From: Paraburkholderia caffeinitolerans
GTDB lineage: Bacteria > Pseudomonadota > Gammaproteobacteria > Burkholderiales > Burkholderiaceae
Reading direction: 5' to 3'
Length of the DNA: 64,000 nt
NCBI RefSeq assembly: GCF_902859945.1
Contig: NZ_CADIKL010000015.1
Span: 98,384 to 162,383, forward strand
Shown: positions 53,837 to 62,327 of the stretch, piece after piece
Layout: every line of letters starts with the position of its first letter
Numbering within the stretch: position 1 is the stretch's first letter
The notes under the pieces: generated by a model
Seen by the model: the letters and a program-made list of their open reading frames with translations, nothing else
The model's database searches: none
What the model was told of the DNA's origin: nothing
Made by a program: the position numbers and the translations under genes

Positions 53837-55081
53837 ATGAGCAAGGACGCAATCGTGCTGGGCGCGGGCATCGTCGGCGTGAGCGTTGCGCTGCATCTGC
53901 AGGCGCGCGGCGTGCGCGTCACGCTGGTCGACCGACGCGAACCCGGCGAGGAAACGAGCTTCGGCAACGCGGGGTTGATCGAGGCGTCGTCGGTGGTGCC
54001 GTATGGCTTTCCGCGCGATTGGCGCATGCTGCTGCGGCTCATGCGCAACGACTCGACCATGCTGCGCTACGACGTGCGCTCGCTGCCCGCGTACGCGCGC
54101 TGGCTCGCGACGTTCTGGCGCGAGTCGGCGCCGGCGCGGCTGGCGGGCGCGGCGCGCGATATGTTGCCGCTCATCGAGCGCAGCGTCGCCGAGCATGACG
54201 CGCTGATTGCAAGAACGGAGTTGCGCCCGCTCGTGCGTCCGGTTGGGTGGATCGAGGCGTACCGTTCGCCCGCACAGTTCGAGCGCGAGCGCGAGGACGC
54301 GCAGCGCGTGGTTGCGCAGCATGGGCTGCGCATGGCGGCGCTCGACGCGGCGGGTCTGCGCGCGGCGGAGCCGTCGCTTGCCGCGGGCTATGCCGGCGGG
54401 CTGCACTGGATGGATCCGGCCAGCGTGGCCGACCCCGGTGCGCTCGTGAAAGGCTACGCGCAGTTGTTCCTGCGTGAGGGCGGGACGTTCGCGAAGGGCG
54501 ATGCGCTCACGCTGCGCGCGCAGGGCAGCGGCTGGCAAGTCCAAACCGACAACGGGCCGTTATCGGCGGAACTGGCTGTCGTGGCGCTCGGGCCGTGGTC
54601 GGATCTCGTGACGGGGCCGCTCGGTTACCGTGTGCCGTTGCTCCCCAAGCGCGGCTACCACATGCACTACGCGAGCGAGGCCGACGCGCCGCTCACGCGT
54701 CCTGTGGTGGATATCGAGAACGGCTATGTGGTCGCGCCCATGAAGCGCGGCTTGCGGCTCACCACCGGTGTGGAGCTGGCCGCGCGCGGGCGGCCGCCGA
54801 ACTACGCGCAGCTCGATGCGGCCGAGCGCGTGGCGCGGCCCATGTTCGGGCTCGGCAAGCGGCTAGACGATACGCCGTGGATGGGCATGCGTCCATGCAC
54901 GCCCGATATGCGTCCGCTGCTCGGGCCCGCGCCGCGTCATGCGGGGCTGTGGTTCGCGTTTGGGCATAACCACCACGGGCTTACGCTGGGGCCGGTGTCG
55001 GGGCGGCTCGTCGCGGAGCAGATCATGGGCGAGACGCCTTTCACCGATCCCAGGCCTTATTTGCCGCAGCGGTTCGCGTAG
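53837..55081 (+). CDS. FAD-dependent D-amino-acid dehydrogenase (DadA/DAO family)
   Basis: The product is 414 aa from ATG 53837 (AGAGGAG upstream). The N-terminal Rossmann motif is VLGAGIVGVSVALHL (residues 7-21), and the DadA-like EETSFGNAGLIEASSVVPYG and C-terminal GHNHHGLTLGPVSGRLVAEQ are visible. It oxidises a D-amino acid to the 2-keto acid, feeding electrons to the respiratory chain. Together with the divergent OCD-family enzyme and YheO/DauR-like regulator it resembles the dauBAR arrangement, where D-arginine is turned to L-arginine through 2-ketoarginine. Confidence 0.92.
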   Translation: MSKDAIVLGAGIVGVSVALHLQARGVRVTLVDRREPGEETSFGNAGLIEASSVVPYGFPRDWRMLLRLMRNDSTMLRYDVRSLPAYARWLATFWRESAPARLAGAARDMLPLIERSVAEHDALIARTELRPLVRPVGWIEAYRSPAQFEREREDAQRVVAQHGLRMAALDAAGLRAAEPSLAAGYAGGLHWMDPASVADPGALVKGYAQLFLREGGTFAKGDALTLRAQGSGWQVQTDNGPLSAELAVVALGPWSDLVTGPLGYRVPLLPKRGYHMHYASEADAPLTRPVVDIENGYVVAPMKRGLRLTTGVELAARGRPPNYAQLDAAERVARPMFGLGKRLDDTPWMGMRPCTPDMRPLLGPAPRHAGLWFAFGHNHHGLTLGPVSGRLVAEQIMGETPFTDPRPYLPQRFA

Positions 55082-55123
55082 CGCGACCCAGGCGGCAAGT
55101 GTGCCACGCTCAATGCGGCAGGT

Positions 55124-56698
55124 TCAATGCGCGCCTGCCGCGCCGCCACCCCCAGAACCCTTCGTCGACTTCGTGATCCAGATAAGCGGAATGATCGCGA
55201 GAAAAATGATCGCCGAGATATAGAAGATGTCGTTCAGGCCCATCATCGCGGCTTGGGTCGAGAGCTGAAAATCGAACAGCGCGTGCGCCGAGGGCTCGCT
55301 CAGATGCAGCGCGGCCTGCGTCTGAGCGATTGACTGCGTGAAGACCGGGTTGTTGACCGAAGCCTGCTCGGTGAGGCGCGCGTGGTGCAGGATCGTGCGG
55401 TTGTTCCATGCGCTAGTCGCGATCGACGTGCCCACGGCGCCGCAGAACACGCGCACGAAATTCGACAGCCCGGCGGCGGCGGGAATGCGCTGCGACGGCT
55501 GCCCCGCGAGGATGATCGCCGTGAGCGGCACGAAGAACAGCGCCATCGGCACGCCCTGCAGCAGCGTGGGCAGCACGAGATGCCAGGTGTCGATCTCGAT
55601 CACGTACTTCGAGCGCATGAAGAACACCACGGCGAACAGCACGAACGCCGCCGTCGCGATCATGCGCGCGTCGGTGCGCGGCAGGATGCGTCCGACCACG
55701 GGCGACAGCAGCAGCGCGAAGATGCCGAGCGGCGCGGTCACGAGGCCCGCATCCACCGAGCGGTAATTCAGGTATTCCTGCATCCACTGCGGCAGCAGCA
55801 CCAGATTGCCGAAGAACACGCCATAGGCCACCGAGATCGCGATGGTCCCGCCCAGGAAGTTGCGCTGCTTGAAGAGCCGCAGGTCGACGATCGGATGCTC
55901 CGCGGTGAGCTCCCACACGAGAAAGAACGCGAAGCTCACGAGCGCGGTCACCCCGAGCGTCACGATCACGGGCGAGGCGAACCAGTCGAGGTCCTTGCCT
56001 TTGTCGAGCAGGATTTGCAGCGAGGCGACCCACGCGATCAGCAGGCCCAGACCCACCACGTCGATGGGCGGCTTGCGCGTGGCCGACTCGCGATGGCGAT
56101 AGATCGACCACGTGACCGAGGCGGCGAATATGCCGACCGGAATGTTGATGTAGAAGATCCACGACCAGTTGTAGCTATCGGTGATCCAGCCGCCGAGCGC
56201 GGGGCCCGCGATCGGGCCCACTGTGGTGGTCATCGCCCAGAAGGCGAGCGCGGTGGCCGATTTATCGCGCGGCCAGGAGCCGAGCAGGATGGCTTGTGAG
56301 AGCGGAATCAGCGGTCCCGCCACCGCGCCCTGCAGCACGCGTGCGACCAGCAGGATCGGCAGCGTGGGCGCGACGCCGCACAGCCACGAAGCGACCACGA
56401 ACGCGAGGATCGACGCCACGAACAGGCGCACCTGGCCGAAGCGCTGCGTGAGCCAGCCCGTGAGCGGAATCGAAACCGCGTTGGCCGCCGCGAACACCGT
56501 GATAACCCAGGTGCCTTCGTCCACCGAGACGCCCAGGTTGCCCGAGATGGTCGGGATGGCCACGTTGGCGATCGAGCTGTCCAGCACGTTCATGAAGGTC
56601 GCGAGCGCGACGGCGATGGTCGCGAGGATCAGCTTGCCGCCTTCGAGGGGCGGCGGCGCGGGTGGCGGCGAGGACGATGGAGCGGCGGGCTGGCTCAA
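55124..56698 (-). CDS. DHA2-family MFS drug exporter (EmrB type)
   Basis: The product is 524 aa with about 14 membrane helices; TFMNVLDSSIANVAIPTISG is the helix-1 signature and RVLQGAVAGPLIPLSQA the motif C region. The start is set at TTG 56698 because GGAG lies 8 bases upstream and the protein then has the normal length; the open frame continues about 45 codons further without family similarity. The N-terminus before helix 1 is Pro/Ser-rich. No adaptor or outer-membrane gene is adjacent, unlike the pump at 12.3-16.5 kb, so it would need partners elsewhere. Confidence 0.9.
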   Translation of the reverse strand: MSQPAAPSSSPPPAPPPLEGGKLILATIAVALATFMNVLDSSIANVAIPTISGNLGVSVDEGTWVITVFAAANAVSIPLTGWLTQRFGQVRLFVASILAFVVASWLCGVAPTLPILLVARVLQGAVAGPLIPLSQAILLGSWPRDKSATALAFWAMTTTVGPIAGPALGGWITDSYNWSWIFYINIPVGIFAASVTWSIYRHRESATRKPPIDVVGLGLLIAWVASLQILLDKGKDLDWFASPVIVTLGVTALVSFAFFLVWELTAEHPIVDLRLFKQRNFLGGTIAISVAYGVFFGNLVLLPQWMQEYLNYRSVDAGLVTAPLGIFALLLSPVVGRILPRTDARMIATAAFVLFAVVFFMRSKYVIEIDTWHLVLPTLLQGVPMALFFVPLTAIILAGQPSQRIPAAAGLSNFVRVFCGAVGTSIATSAWNNRTILHHARLTEQASVNNPVFTQSIAQTQAALHLSEPSAHALFDFQLSTQAAMMGLNDIFYISAIIFLAIIPLIWITKSTKGSGGGGAAGAH

Positions 56699-57010
56699 GC
56701 TTTTTCTCCGCGAATTCAAGGGCAGCGGGGCCGCGCGTAACTCGCGCGGCGGACCGGATTTGCGGCAAGGATACCTGCAATCGCGCCACGGCATGGGCGG
56801 GCGTGGAAGCATCCCCAGACGGCGCAGGGACATCGTCCGGCCGCGCTACCGCTAGTGCCATTACACTTGCCTTTCGTTTGATGGGCGGTCCCGCGGGCGG
56901 ACATACGCGGGTCGCAAGGGCGGCGTATGCTGGCGTCAAGCCGGTCTATTGGCAAGTGCGCTGGCGGGAGCGTTGGCAAAAAGGCGGTAAGACCAGAGGG
57001 GAGCAAGACA

Positions 57011-57655
57011 ATGAGCTGGGAACCATTCGATGGCGGCTGGCGTCTCGCGCCGGCCGAAGGCGCGGCGCGCGCGATCGTCGTGCTGCTGCACGGCGTGGGC
57101 AGCAATGCGCGCGATCTGATGCCGCTAGCCGACGCCTGGCGCGACGCGCTGCCCGGCGTCGCGTTCGCCTCGTTCGACGGCCACGAGCCGTTCGACGGCG
57201 GCTTTGGCGGACGGCAGTGGTTCACGTTGCGCGACGTGAACGAGACCAACCGCGCCGCGCGGGTGGAGGCGGCGGCGCCGGTGCTGGAACAGCGCCTCGC
57301 CAACGAGCTCGCGCACTGGGGGCTCGGTTTCGAGCGCCTCGCGCTGGTCGGTTTCTCGCAAGGGTCGATTATGTCGCTCTACCACGCGGCGACGCAGCCC
57401 GAGGGAGCGGCGGCCGTGGTCGCCTACGCGGGACGTCTTGCCACGCCGGTGGTCGCGAAGAGCCGCACGCCGCTCACGCTCGTGCACGGCGAGGACGATG
57501 AAGTGATCCCGGTGATGGAACTGGAGCGCGCCGCCATCGCATTCAGCGACGCGGGCTTTGCCGTGGCGGCGTTCGCGCTGCCGGGCGTGGGCCACACGAT
57601 TACGCCGCAAGGCGCGATGCTCGGGCGCGACGCGCTGGTGCGGGCGCTGGGATAG
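57011..57655 (+). CDS. Serine esterase of the YpfH/carboxylesterase family
   Basis: The product is 214 aa, an alpha/beta hydrolase of the phospholipase/carboxylesterase family. The catalytic triad can be read: Ser117 (GFSQGSI), Asp163 (HGEDDEVIP) and His195 (GVGHTIT); the oxyanion region is LLHGVGSNARDL. It would hydrolyse short-chain esters or lysophospholipids in the cytoplasm. GGGGAG lies just upstream of the ATG. It stands alone, divergent from the transporter gene. Confidence 0.92.
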   Translation: MSWEPFDGGWRLAPAEGAARAIVVLLHGVGSNARDLMPLADAWRDALPGVAFASFDGHEPFDGGFGGRQWFTLRDVNETNRAARVEAAAPVLEQRLANELAHWGLGFERLALVGFSQGSIMSLYHAATQPEGAAAVVAYAGRLATPVVAKSRTPLTLVHGEDDEVIPVMELERAAIAFSDAGFAVAAFALPGVGHTITPQGAMLGRDALVRALG

Positions 57656-57688
57656 CGTTAGCGCTTCGCTTGACTTCGCTTGCGAGCC

Positions 57689-57718
57689 AGGCCGCGCAGG
57701 GTGGTCCCAGCGCGGCCT
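57689..57718. terminator. Hairpin between convergent genes
   Basis: AGGCCGCGC (57689-57697) pairs with GCGCGGCCT (57710-57718). It lies 35 bases after the esterase gene and the same distance beyond the stop of the convergent hypothetical gene. The T-run is weak in both directions. Confidence 0.5.
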
Positions 57719-57753
57719 TATCAGCGAATTTCCGGAAATATGGCAGTCCGAAC

Positions 57754-58155
57754 TTAGTCGCGGCCGTGCGCATGCGCGTCGAGCTTATGCTCGGCCGCTT
57801 CGCCCACGAGACCCGCGTAGTAGAGATGCACGCCAATGGCGAGCGAGTCGTTGCGGATCTCGTGAAAGGCCTTCCATGCCTTCACCGGATCCTTGAACAC
57901 GAGGTAGTGCGCTTCCTGCGCAACGAGTTTCGCGACCTCATGCAGGCCGTGGCCGTGCAGGACGTCGACGAGGGCGTCGAGGCTGCGGTGCGTGCGCGCG
58001 TCGGTGCGCGGGTAGAGCATGTGGAGCACCGCCACGCGTTCGGATGCAAGCGCCGCTGAGAGCGCGACCACGATGTCCTGGTGATTGAGCGCGGTGACGG
58101 CGGCGTCTTCTGCAAGCTCGTCTTCCGCGAACAGGGTGTCGACCGAAATGTTCAT
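57754..58155 (-). CDS. Hypothetical cytoplasmic protein
   Basis: The product is 133 aa from ATG 58155, chosen because GGAAGGA lies 6 bases upstream; an ATG six codons earlier is also open. It is acidic at the N-terminus (FAEDELAEDAAVTA) and probably all-helical (ALNHQDIVVALSAALASERVAV). A His-rich tail (EHKLDAHAHGRD) ends the protein. No domain was recognised. It is divergent from gltA with 280 bases in between. Confidence 0.7.
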   Translation of the reverse strand: MNISVDTLFAEDELAEDAAVTALNHQDIVVALSAALASERVAVLHMLYPRTDARTHRSLDALVDVLHGHGLHEVAKLVAQEAHYLVFKDPVKAWKAFHEIRNDSLAIGVHLYYAGLVGEAAEHKLDAHAHGRD

Positions 58156-58434
58156 CTGTTCCTTCCTCATCATGTTGTGCGTATCGACCGGAGAGGCCGC
58201 GGCATGCGAGGCAGTATCTCAGAGCGGAACGGGCCCATGTTGCGCTGCACAGGCAAAATATTGTTGCAATAATCGATGTTAAGCCTGTTGAAAGCCTGCA
58301 ATATTGCTGAGCTGGAGAGGCATTGTTGCTGGTGTCGCTATCAATCAATGCTGCGCTGCGCCGTAAAATGCGGCATGCGGTCGCAGCGAGTTTTGTCAAT
58401 GAGCGACCGGAAATACCCAAAGCAAGGACAAGTC
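58156..58434. other. Divergent region upstream of gltA
   Basis: About 280 bases without a gene of its own. It includes AT-rich segments (CAAAATATTGTTGCAATAATCG near 58253) and a small perfect palindrome GCAATATTGC (58298-58307). These probably hold the gltA promoter and any operator, but no -35/-10 pair stood out. Confidence 0.4.
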
Positions 58435-59736
58435 ATGATCGATGCAACGACCCACGCCACACTCACGATCCCCGGCCACGCAGAAGGCGTCGAACTGCCG
58501 GTCTACAAGGGCACGACGGGCCCGGACGTGATCGACATCCGCAAGCTCTACGCTCAGACCGGCATGTTCACGTATGACCCGGGCTTCATGTCGACGGCGG
58601 CGTGCAACTCGGCCATCACGTACATCGACGGCGACAAGGGCGAGCTGCTCTATCGCGGCTACCCGATCGACAACCTCGCGCAGAACGCCGACTTCCTCGA
58701 AACCTGCTACCTGCTGTACAAGGGCGAACTGCCCACGCAACAGCAAAAAGACGAATTCGTTGCGATGGTCACGAACCACACGATGGTTCATGAGCAGATG
58801 CACTTCTTTTTCCGCGGCTTCCGCCGCGACGCGCATCCGATGGCGATTCTGGTGGCGGCGGTGGGCGCGCTGTCCGCGTTCTATCACGACTCGCTCGACA
58901 TCAACGACCCGAAGCACCGTGACGTGTCGGCGATCCGCATGATCGCGAAGCTGCCGACGCTCGTCGCCATGGCGTACAAGTACACGATCGGCCAGCCGTT
59001 CGTGTACCCGCGCAACGAGCTTTCGTACAGCGCGAACTTCATGCACATGATGTTCGCGAACCCGGCCGAGGAATACAAGGTCAACGACGTGCTCGTGCGC
59101 GCGCTCGACCGCATCCTGATCCTGCACGCGGACCACGAGCAGAATGCCTCGACCTCGACGGTGCGTCTCGCGGGCTCGTCGGGCGCGAACCCGTTCGCGT
59201 GCATCGCGGCGGGTATCGCGTGTCTGTGGGGCCCCGCGCACGGCGGCGCGAACGAAGCCGCGCTGAACATGCTCGAAGAGATCGGCTCGGTCGACAACAT
59301 CCCCGAATTCATCGCGAAGGTGAAGGACAAGAACTCGGGCGTGAAGCTGATGGGCTTCGGCCACCGCGTCTACAAGAACTACGATCCGCGCGCGAAGCTC
59401 ATGCGCGAAACGTGCCACGAAGTGCTCAACGAGCTCGGCCTGCACGACGATCCGCTGTTCAAGCTCGCCATGGCGCTCGAAAAGATCGCGCTGGAAGACG
59501 AATACTTCGTGTCGCGCAAGCTGTACCCGAATGTCGACTTCTACTCGGGCATCGTGCAGCGCGCACTGGGCATTCCCACCGCGATGTTCACCTGCATCTT
59601 CGCGATGGCGCGCACGGTAGGCTGGATTGCGCAGTGGAACGAAATGATCGCCGACCCCGAGCAGAAGATCGGCCGTCCGCGTCAGCTCTTCGTGGGCGAA
59701 ACCTCGCGCGAGGCCACGCCGATCGCCACGCGCTGA
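58435..59736 (+). CDS. gltA: Citrate synthase (type II)
   Basis: GltA condenses oxaloacetate and acetyl-CoA, the first step of the citric acid cycle. The product is 433 aa from ATG 58435 (AAGGA upstream). The catalytic residues are visible in LHADHEQNASTSTVR, GPAHGGANE and the RKLYPNVDFYSG aspartate, and the C-terminal GRPRQLFVG is typical. The core is highly conserved, but the first 20 residues (IDATTHATLTIPGHAEG) differ from the form I recall for the Burkholderia enzyme next to sdhCDAB. No sdh genes are present here, so this may be a second citrate synthase. Confidence 0.96.
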   Translation: MIDATTHATLTIPGHAEGVELPVYKGTTGPDVIDIRKLYAQTGMFTYDPGFMSTAACNSAITYIDGDKGELLYRGYPIDNLAQNADFLETCYLLYKGELPTQQQKDEFVAMVTNHTMVHEQMHFFFRGFRRDAHPMAILVAAVGALSAFYHDSLDINDPKHRDVSAIRMIAKLPTLVAMAYKYTIGQPFVYPRNELSYSANFMHMMFANPAEEYKVNDVLVRALDRILILHADHEQNASTSTVRLAGSSGANPFACIAAGIACLWGPAHGGANEAALNMLEEIGSVDNIPEFIAKVKDKNSGVKLMGFGHRVYKNYDPRAKLMRETCHEVLNELGLHDDPLFKLAMALEKIALEDEYFVSRKLYPNVDFYSGIVQRALGIPTAMFTCIFAMARTVGWIAQWNEMIADPEQKIGRPRQLFVGETSREATPIATR

Positions 59737-59768
59737 TTTTTGCTGATTTTTGCAGATTCTTGCGTAAT

Positions 59769-59787
59769 GCCGCGGTGAACCCGCGGC
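59769..59787 (+). terminator. Hairpin after gltA
   Basis: GCCGCGG (59769-59775) pairs with CCGCGGC (59781-59787) around TGAAC, about 33 bases after the gltA stop, followed by GTTCTGG rather than a clear U-tract. A direct repeat TTCTGGTCGGAC occurs twice just downstream. Confidence 0.45.
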
Positions 59788-59899
59788 GTTCTGGTCGGAC
59801 TTCTGGTCGGACAAAGCTTTCGTACGATTACTGCTCGAGCTACTACAATCGAGCCAATCATGCCAATCGAGCAAGCGCGAACCGACCAGGAGGCACGCG

Positions 59900-62170
59900 A
59901 TGCAGGATCCCGAATCACTCGGCGGCGTCACCCGCGAGGGCGGCGTGGACCATCCCGTTCAAGAAAGCGATGGCGCATTTATCGCGCCTGAAACACCCGA
60001 GATCGCAAGTGCGGACCAGCACGTGCTCAAGTCGGGCGACACCTTCATCGTCAACGACCCGCAAGGCGACATCACGGGCGTGGACGATGGTCTCTTCGTC
60101 AACGATACGCGCGTGCTGTCGTCGCTGCGTCTCACCTTCGGCGGGCGCAGGCCCTCGCTGCTCTCGGGCAGCGTGAGCAGCGACAACACCGCATTCACCG
60201 CGCATCTGACCAACCGCCCGCTGCCGCCGCTCGGCGGCTCGACCACGCCCGAGGGCGTGATTCACGTCGAGCGCGAGCGCGTGCTCTCGGGCACGATGAT
60301 GACCGAGGCCATCGAGCTCACGAACTACGGGACCGAAGAAGCGGTCGTGCCGTTGTCGATCTCGTTCGCGAGCGACTTCCGCGACATGTTCGAAGTGCGC
60401 GGGCTGAAGCGCGAGCGGCAGGGCACGATCGCGCCGCCGCGCGTGGAAGACGGCGAGGTGCGGCTCGAATATATCGGCCTCGATAAAGTCGCGCGGCGCG
60501 TGCGCATCGAATTCTCGCCCACGCCCGACAAGCTGTTCGCCGACCGTGCCGACTTCACCGTGGCGCTGCCCGCGCAGGCTTGCGTGTCGGTCTACCTCTC
60601 GGTGGCCATCGAAGTGGAGCCGCTCGCCGGCGCCGCGCCCAGTGCACTGAGCGCGGGCATCATCCAGACGCCGAATTGCCTCGCCGATTCCAAGGAAATG
60701 CGCGTGGGCCGCGCAGCCGTGCGCGCCGCGCTGGTCGACGCGCACATCGTGATGCGCGAGCGCCGCCGCGCGGCGGCGCATGTGCGTTCGAGCAATCCGC
60801 TCTTCAATGCGTGGATCAACCGCTCGATCGCCGACCTCGGCCTGCTCACCACCGATCTGCCCACGGGCCCGTATCCCTATGCGGGCATTCCGTGGTTCTC
60901 CACGCCGTTCGGCCGCGACGCGATCATCACTTCGCTGCAGACGCTCTGGCTCACGCCCGCGCTCGCGAGCGGCGTGCTGCGCTTCCTCGCGGCGCATCAG
61001 GCGCTGGAGGACTCGGCGTTTCGCGATGCGTCAGTCGGCAAGATCATGCACGAGATGCGCAAGAGCGAAATGGCCGCCACGGGCGAAGTGCCGTTCGCGC
61101 TCTATTACGGCGGCGTGGATTCCACACCGCTGTTCGTCGTGCTGGCGGGCGCCTATGCGGAGCGCACCGGCGACATGGCGCTCATCGACGAGCTCTGGCC
61201 CGCGCTCGAACGCGCGGCGGCCTGGGTCGCGGGCGTATGCGAGCGCAATCCGCTCGGTCTGCTCGATTACAAGCGCGAGTCGGAGGGCGGCCTCGCGAAC
61301 CAGGGCTGGAAGGACAGTCACGACTCGGTGTTCCATGCGGACGGCCGCTTCCCCGACGGCCCGATCGCGCTGGTCGAAGTGCAGGCCTACGCGAGCGCAG
61401 CCTTCGAGACGATGTCGAAGTTCGCCACCCATCGCGGCCTCGTTGAAGACGCCGTGCGCTATGCGGGCCGCGCCAACAAAATTCGCCGTTGCGTGGAAGA
61501 CAAGTACTGGATGGCGGAGTCCGAGTTCTACGGCATCGCGCTCGACGGCCACGGCGAGCTGTGCCGCGTGCTCGCGTCGAACGCGGGGCATCTGCTCGCC
61601 TTCGGCCTGCCCGAGTACGAACGCGGGCGCGCCGTGGCCGGCGTGCTCGAATCGGCGCTGTTTCACACGGGGTGGGGCGTGCGCACGCTGGCGGCGGGCC
61701 AGGCGCGCTTCAATCCGATGGCATATCACAACGGCTCGGTCTGGCCGCACGATAACGCGCTGTGCGCGCGCGGGCTCGCGCGCTACGGCCGCAAGGAAGC
61801 GGCCGTGCGCCTGTTGCAGGCGCTGTTCGAAGCCGCTGTCACGTTCGATATGCGCTTGCCCGAGCTGTTCTGCGGCTTCCCGCAACGCCGCGGCGAGCCG
61901 CCCACCGCGTATCCGGTGGCGTGTCTGCCGCAGGCCTGGGCCGCGGGATCGCCGTTCATGATGCTCGAAGCGTGCCTCGGCGTGAGCATCGACGCGGCGC
62001 GCCACGAAGTGCGCGTCGAGCAGCCCATGCTGCCAGAAGGCATCGACTGGCTCGAAGTGGGCGATCTGCGCGTGGGCAACGCCGCGGTGACGCTCACGTT
62101 CCGGCGTGTGGATGGCAAGGTGGTGGCTTCGGCGGATCGCAGCGACGTGAAGGTGGTCGCGGTGCTGTGA
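59900..62170 (+). CDS. Glycogen-debranching-type (amylo-alpha-1,6-glucosidase) protein
   Basis: The product is 756 aa from ATG 59900 (AGGAGG upstream). The N-terminal region is the beta-sandwich of the GDE N-terminal type (VNDPQGDITGVDDGLFVNDTRVLSSL, about 50-75); the C-terminal two thirds form the (alpha/alpha)6 barrel with IPWFSTPFGRDAIITSLQ, NQGWKDSHDSVFHADGR and NGSVWPHDNALCARGL, and LPELFCGF near the end. Such proteins act on alpha-glucans or related glycosides. Function is inferred from the family; no glg or tre genes are adjacent. It follows gltA by about 160 bases. Confidence 0.9.
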   Translation: MQDPESLGGVTREGGVDHPVQESDGAFIAPETPEIASADQHVLKSGDTFIVNDPQGDITGVDDGLFVNDTRVLSSLRLTFGGRRPSLLSGSVSSDNTAFTAHLTNRPLPPLGGSTTPEGVIHVERERVLSGTMMTEAIELTNYGTEEAVVPLSISFASDFRDMFEVRGLKRERQGTIAPPRVEDGEVRLEYIGLDKVARRVRIEFSPTPDKLFADRADFTVALPAQACVSVYLSVAIEVEPLAGAAPSALSAGIIQTPNCLADSKEMRVGRAAVRAALVDAHIVMRERRRAAAHVRSSNPLFNAWINRSIADLGLLTTDLPTGPYPYAGIPWFSTPFGRDAIITSLQTLWLTPALASGVLRFLAAHQALEDSAFRDASVGKIMHEMRKSEMAATGEVPFALYYGGVDSTPLFVVLAGAYAERTGDMALIDELWPALERAAAWVAGVCERNPLGLLDYKRESEGGLANQGWKDSHDSVFHADGRFPDGPIALVEVQAYASAAFETMSKFATHRGLVEDAVRYAGRANKIRRCVEDKYWMAESEFYGIALDGHGELCRVLASNAGHLLAFGLPEYERGRAVAGVLESALFHTGWGVRTLAAGQARFNPMAYHNGSVWPHDNALCARGLARYGRKEAAVRLLQALFEAAVTFDMRLPELFCGFPQRRGEPPTAYPVACLPQAWAAGSPFMMLEACLGVSIDAARHEVRVEQPMLPEGIDWLEVGDLRVGNAAVTLTFRRVDGKVVASADRSDVKVVAVL

Positions 62171-62197
62171 CGCCGTGCTGTGACTCAGTGCTGTGAC
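62162..62197 (+). repeat. Three direct copies of GTGCTGTGAC
   Basis: The 10-base unit occurs at 62162-62171, 62175-62184 and 62188-62197; the first contains the stop codon of the debranching-type gene. It looks like recent local duplication at the gene end. Confidence 0.7.
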
Positions 62198-62219
62198 GCA
62201 GGGCGATGAGCTTGCGCGC

Positions 62220-62245
62220 GTTGCGCGGTGTTCTTTCCGCGCAAC
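62220..62245 (+). terminator. Hairpin between the debranching-type and porin genes
   Basis: GTTGCGCGG (62220-62228) pairs exactly with CCGCGCAAC (62237-62245) around TGTTCTTT. It may end the upstream transcript, though no U-tract follows. Confidence 0.5.
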
Positions 62246-62327
62246 GCCGCCTTCAATTTGAGCGCAATTTCTATCCGCCACCCCGTATGATGCGCGGTCT
62301 ATTTTTTAGACCACAAGTACATCGAAC

